Positions 62,104 to 64,000 of a stretch of DNA of 64,000 nucleotides are shown here, piece by piece. Every line of letters begins with the position of its first letter. Positions within the stretch are counted from its first letter, which is position 1. The DNA lies in NCBI GenBank assembly GCA_023055505.1, contig JALIRH010000030.1:5018001-5082000 (forward strand). Direction: 5' to 3'. This DNA comes from Callipepla californica brunnescens (lineage: Eukaryota > Chordata > Aves > Galliformes > Odontophoridae). Made by a program: the position numbers and the translations under genes. The notes under the pieces are model-generated. The model had not been told where the DNA came from and searched no databases. It saw only the letters and a program-made list of their open reading frames with translations.

Positions 62104-63700
62104 TCATGGGAGACTTCAACCATGCCAATATTGGTTGGAAGGAGAACAAGGCAGGGCACCAGCAATCCAAGAGTTTCCTGGAATGAGTTGATGATAAGTT
62201 CTTCTTCCAGGTGGTGCAGGAACCCAAGAGACATTGTGCTCTGCTGGAACTCATCAATGTCTTCCCAGCAAGGAGAGGCTGATGAGTAATGTGGAGCTTA
62301 AGGGACAAAAAATGATGGAGTTCAAGATCTTTACGGCATCAAAGTGGGTATGCAGCAAGCTCACGACTCTGCACTTCAGGAGAGCAGACATTGACCTCTT
62401 CAGAGAAGTATTTGGCAGGGTGATATGGTATAAAGCCCTGGAGGGAAGAGCAGACCAAGAAAAATTGTCATTATTCAAGGACCATCCCCTCCAAGCCCAG
62501 GAGCAGTGCATGCCACAATGGAGATGGGCAGGCAAGGATGCCAGGAAGCCTCCGTGAATGAACAGGTTGCTCCTGCACTTACTTATCTGTCATAGTTGAA
62601 AGGCCATAGGAGTCTGGTGAAGTTCCCACTGTCTGTAGAAAGGGAAACATAACGCCCATTTCCAAAAAGGCTAAAAAAGAAAATCCAGGGAACTACAGGC
62701 CAGTCAGTCTCACCTCTGTGCCTGCCAAGATCATGGAGCAGATCCCCCTGAAGGTCCATCTAAGGCACATGGAAAATAAAGACCGGGTGATTTGTGGTAA
62801 CCAACACGGCTTCACCAAGATCATGTCATGCCTGACAAACATGGTGGCCTTTTATGATGGAGTTATGGCCTTAGTGGAGAAAGGAAGAGCAGCTCATGTC
62901 ATCTACATGGACTTGTCCAAAGCATTGGACACACTGCCACGTGACATCCTGGTCACCAAATTGGAGAGAAATTGATTTGAAGGACAGACCACTCCTTGGG
63001 TATGGAATTGGCTGAACAGTTCCACTTGGAGAGTTGTGGTCAATGGCTCAGTGTCCAAATGGAGTCCGGTGATGAGTGGTGTCCCTCAGGGATCAGTGCT
63101 GGGACCAGTGTTACTTAACATCTTTGTAGGAGACATAGGCTGTGGCATAGAGTGCACCCTCAGCAATTTGTGAATGACACCAAAAAGAGCGGTGCAGTTG
63201 ACATGCTAGACGGAAGAGGGTACCATCCAAAGGCACCTGGACAGCCTTGACAGATGGGCCTATGCCAGCCTCATGAAATTCAGCAAAGTCAATTGCAAGG
63301 TCCTGCAACCTGGGTTGGCACAAATATGAGCACAGAAGGGATTGAGAGCAGCCCTGAGAAGGACCCCACCTGGAATACTGCATCCAGTTCTGGAGCCCCC
63401 AACACAAGAAGGACATGCAGCTGTTGGAGCAGGTCCAGAGAAGGGCTACAAAGATGATGAGAGGGCTGGAGCAGCTCCCCTACGAGGACAGGCTGAGAGA
63501 TCTGGGGCTTTTCAGCCTGGAGAAGAGAAGGCTCCAGGGAGGCCTTAGGGAGGCCTTCCAGTACCTGGAGGGGACCCACAGGAGAGCTGGGAAGGAACGC
63601 TTTATAAGGGAATATAGCAGCAGAACAAGGGAAATTGGCTTAGAACTGGAAGAGGATGCAGTTAGACAAGATACTAGGAGAAATTCCACCTGTGAGTTTC
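62104..63700 (+). mobile_element. Degenerate CR1 LINE in the right direct repeat
   Basis: Counterpart of 21,890-23,486: [47 protein letters not shown] and the [17 protein letters not shown] end. A few sites are closer to an active CR1 than in the left copy (YMDLSKALD against YMDLPKALD), but frameshifts are shared, so decay preceded the duplication. Confidence 0.8.
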
Positions 63701-63701
63701 T

Positions 63702-63826
63702 CATGGTTTTCTGATTTTTGGTATTGGTATTCCACATCATAACATCGTGTAGTGCATTAAGAGTTAAAGAGTTAATACTCCAGCTCTATGGATCATTGAT
63801 AATTCTGTGTATACTTGCCTCTGAAC
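63702..63826 (+). mobile_element. LTR-like fragment in the right direct repeat
   Basis: Counterpart of 23,489-23,613 with single-base differences, followed by the 21-bp units. Confidence 0.55.
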
Positions 63827-64000
63827 AAGCAAGATGCCCTCCAGTCCAAACTCAACAACCCTCAGTGTCAACAAGATAGTCTCCAGTGTGAGCAAGATGC
63901 CCTCCAACCTGAAAGAGACACCCTCCAGTCTGAATGAGACATCCTCCTGTCTGAACGGTACTCCTTCAGAACTGAGCGAGGTGCCTAGCAGCCACAATAG

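Larger units (their letters stand above)
60734..64000 (+). repeat. Direct repeat, right copy (left copy 20,525-23,870)
   Basis: Same order as the left copy: unassigned sequence, the LTR-like piece (about 61,195-61,640), the dead CR1 (62,104-63,700), the LTR-like fragment (63,702-63,826) and eight 21-bp units (63,831-63,998). The window ends there. The presence of the ERV beyond is expected but not seen. Confidence 0.9.

Overview
The window looks like accessory, repeat-rich DNA from a bird, most likely a galliform, although the species cannot be fixed from sequence alone. The evidence is two long copies of a chicken-repeat-1 (CR1) LINE with octamer-type 3' ends, one with an intact 950-residue ORF2, plus several ERVL-like endogenous retroviruses. 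There are also three copies of a spliced KRAB/C2H2 zinc-finger (KRAB-ZNF) gene with typical vertebrate splice sites. No bacterial-type genes, tRNAs, rRNAs or CRISPR arrays were seen.

Layout. 1-5027: the 3' end of KRAB-ZNF copy A (+) and its flank, with old CR1 relics. 5.1-10.5 kb: a mosaic of reverse-oriented ERV pieces (integrase, RNase H, gag-like ORFs, a 249-bp LTR with a primer-binding site, and a second element sharing that LTR). 10.7-20.5 kb: KRAB-ZNF copy B (+), whose zinc-finger exon is split by a 3.5-kb CR1 on the opposite strand. 20.5-25.8 kb: a degenerate CR1 followed by an internally deleted ERV with protease and reverse transcriptase. 26,771-31,716: inverted counterpart of 1-5027. 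It continues into KRAB-ZNF copy C (-), whose promoter-side sequence runs to about 35.0 kb. 35.0-40.84 kb: fragments of a second type of gag (+) butted against a long reverse-oriented ERV with LTR, a 648-residue gag ORF, protease and reverse transcriptase. 40,841-56,553: an unbroken 15.7-kb satellite of about 870 copies of an 18-bp unit, GGCCCCATTGATTCCTAT. 56,554-60,733: a second CR1 (-) with complete ORF1 and broken ORF2. 60,734-64,000: a direct repeat of 20,525-23,87x.

How the parts relate. A, B and C are paralogues made by segmental duplication. A and C are near-identical and inverted; B is more diverged and shares its downstream flank with the right end of the window. None of the three is a plainly intact KRAB-ZNF gene here. 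A is cut by the window edge. B carries the CR1. C keeps an open finger exon but has lost its KRAB-A frame and its KRAB-B exon. The retroelements are mosaics: LTRs and internal regions of different families are joined, and only the CR1 ORFs and one gag ORF remain long and open.

The least familiar component is the 18-bp satellite. It has multi-kilobase internal duplications, four of six frames largely free of stops, and a retroelement end exactly at each edge. I treat its long ORFs as a by-product of the repeat, not as genes.
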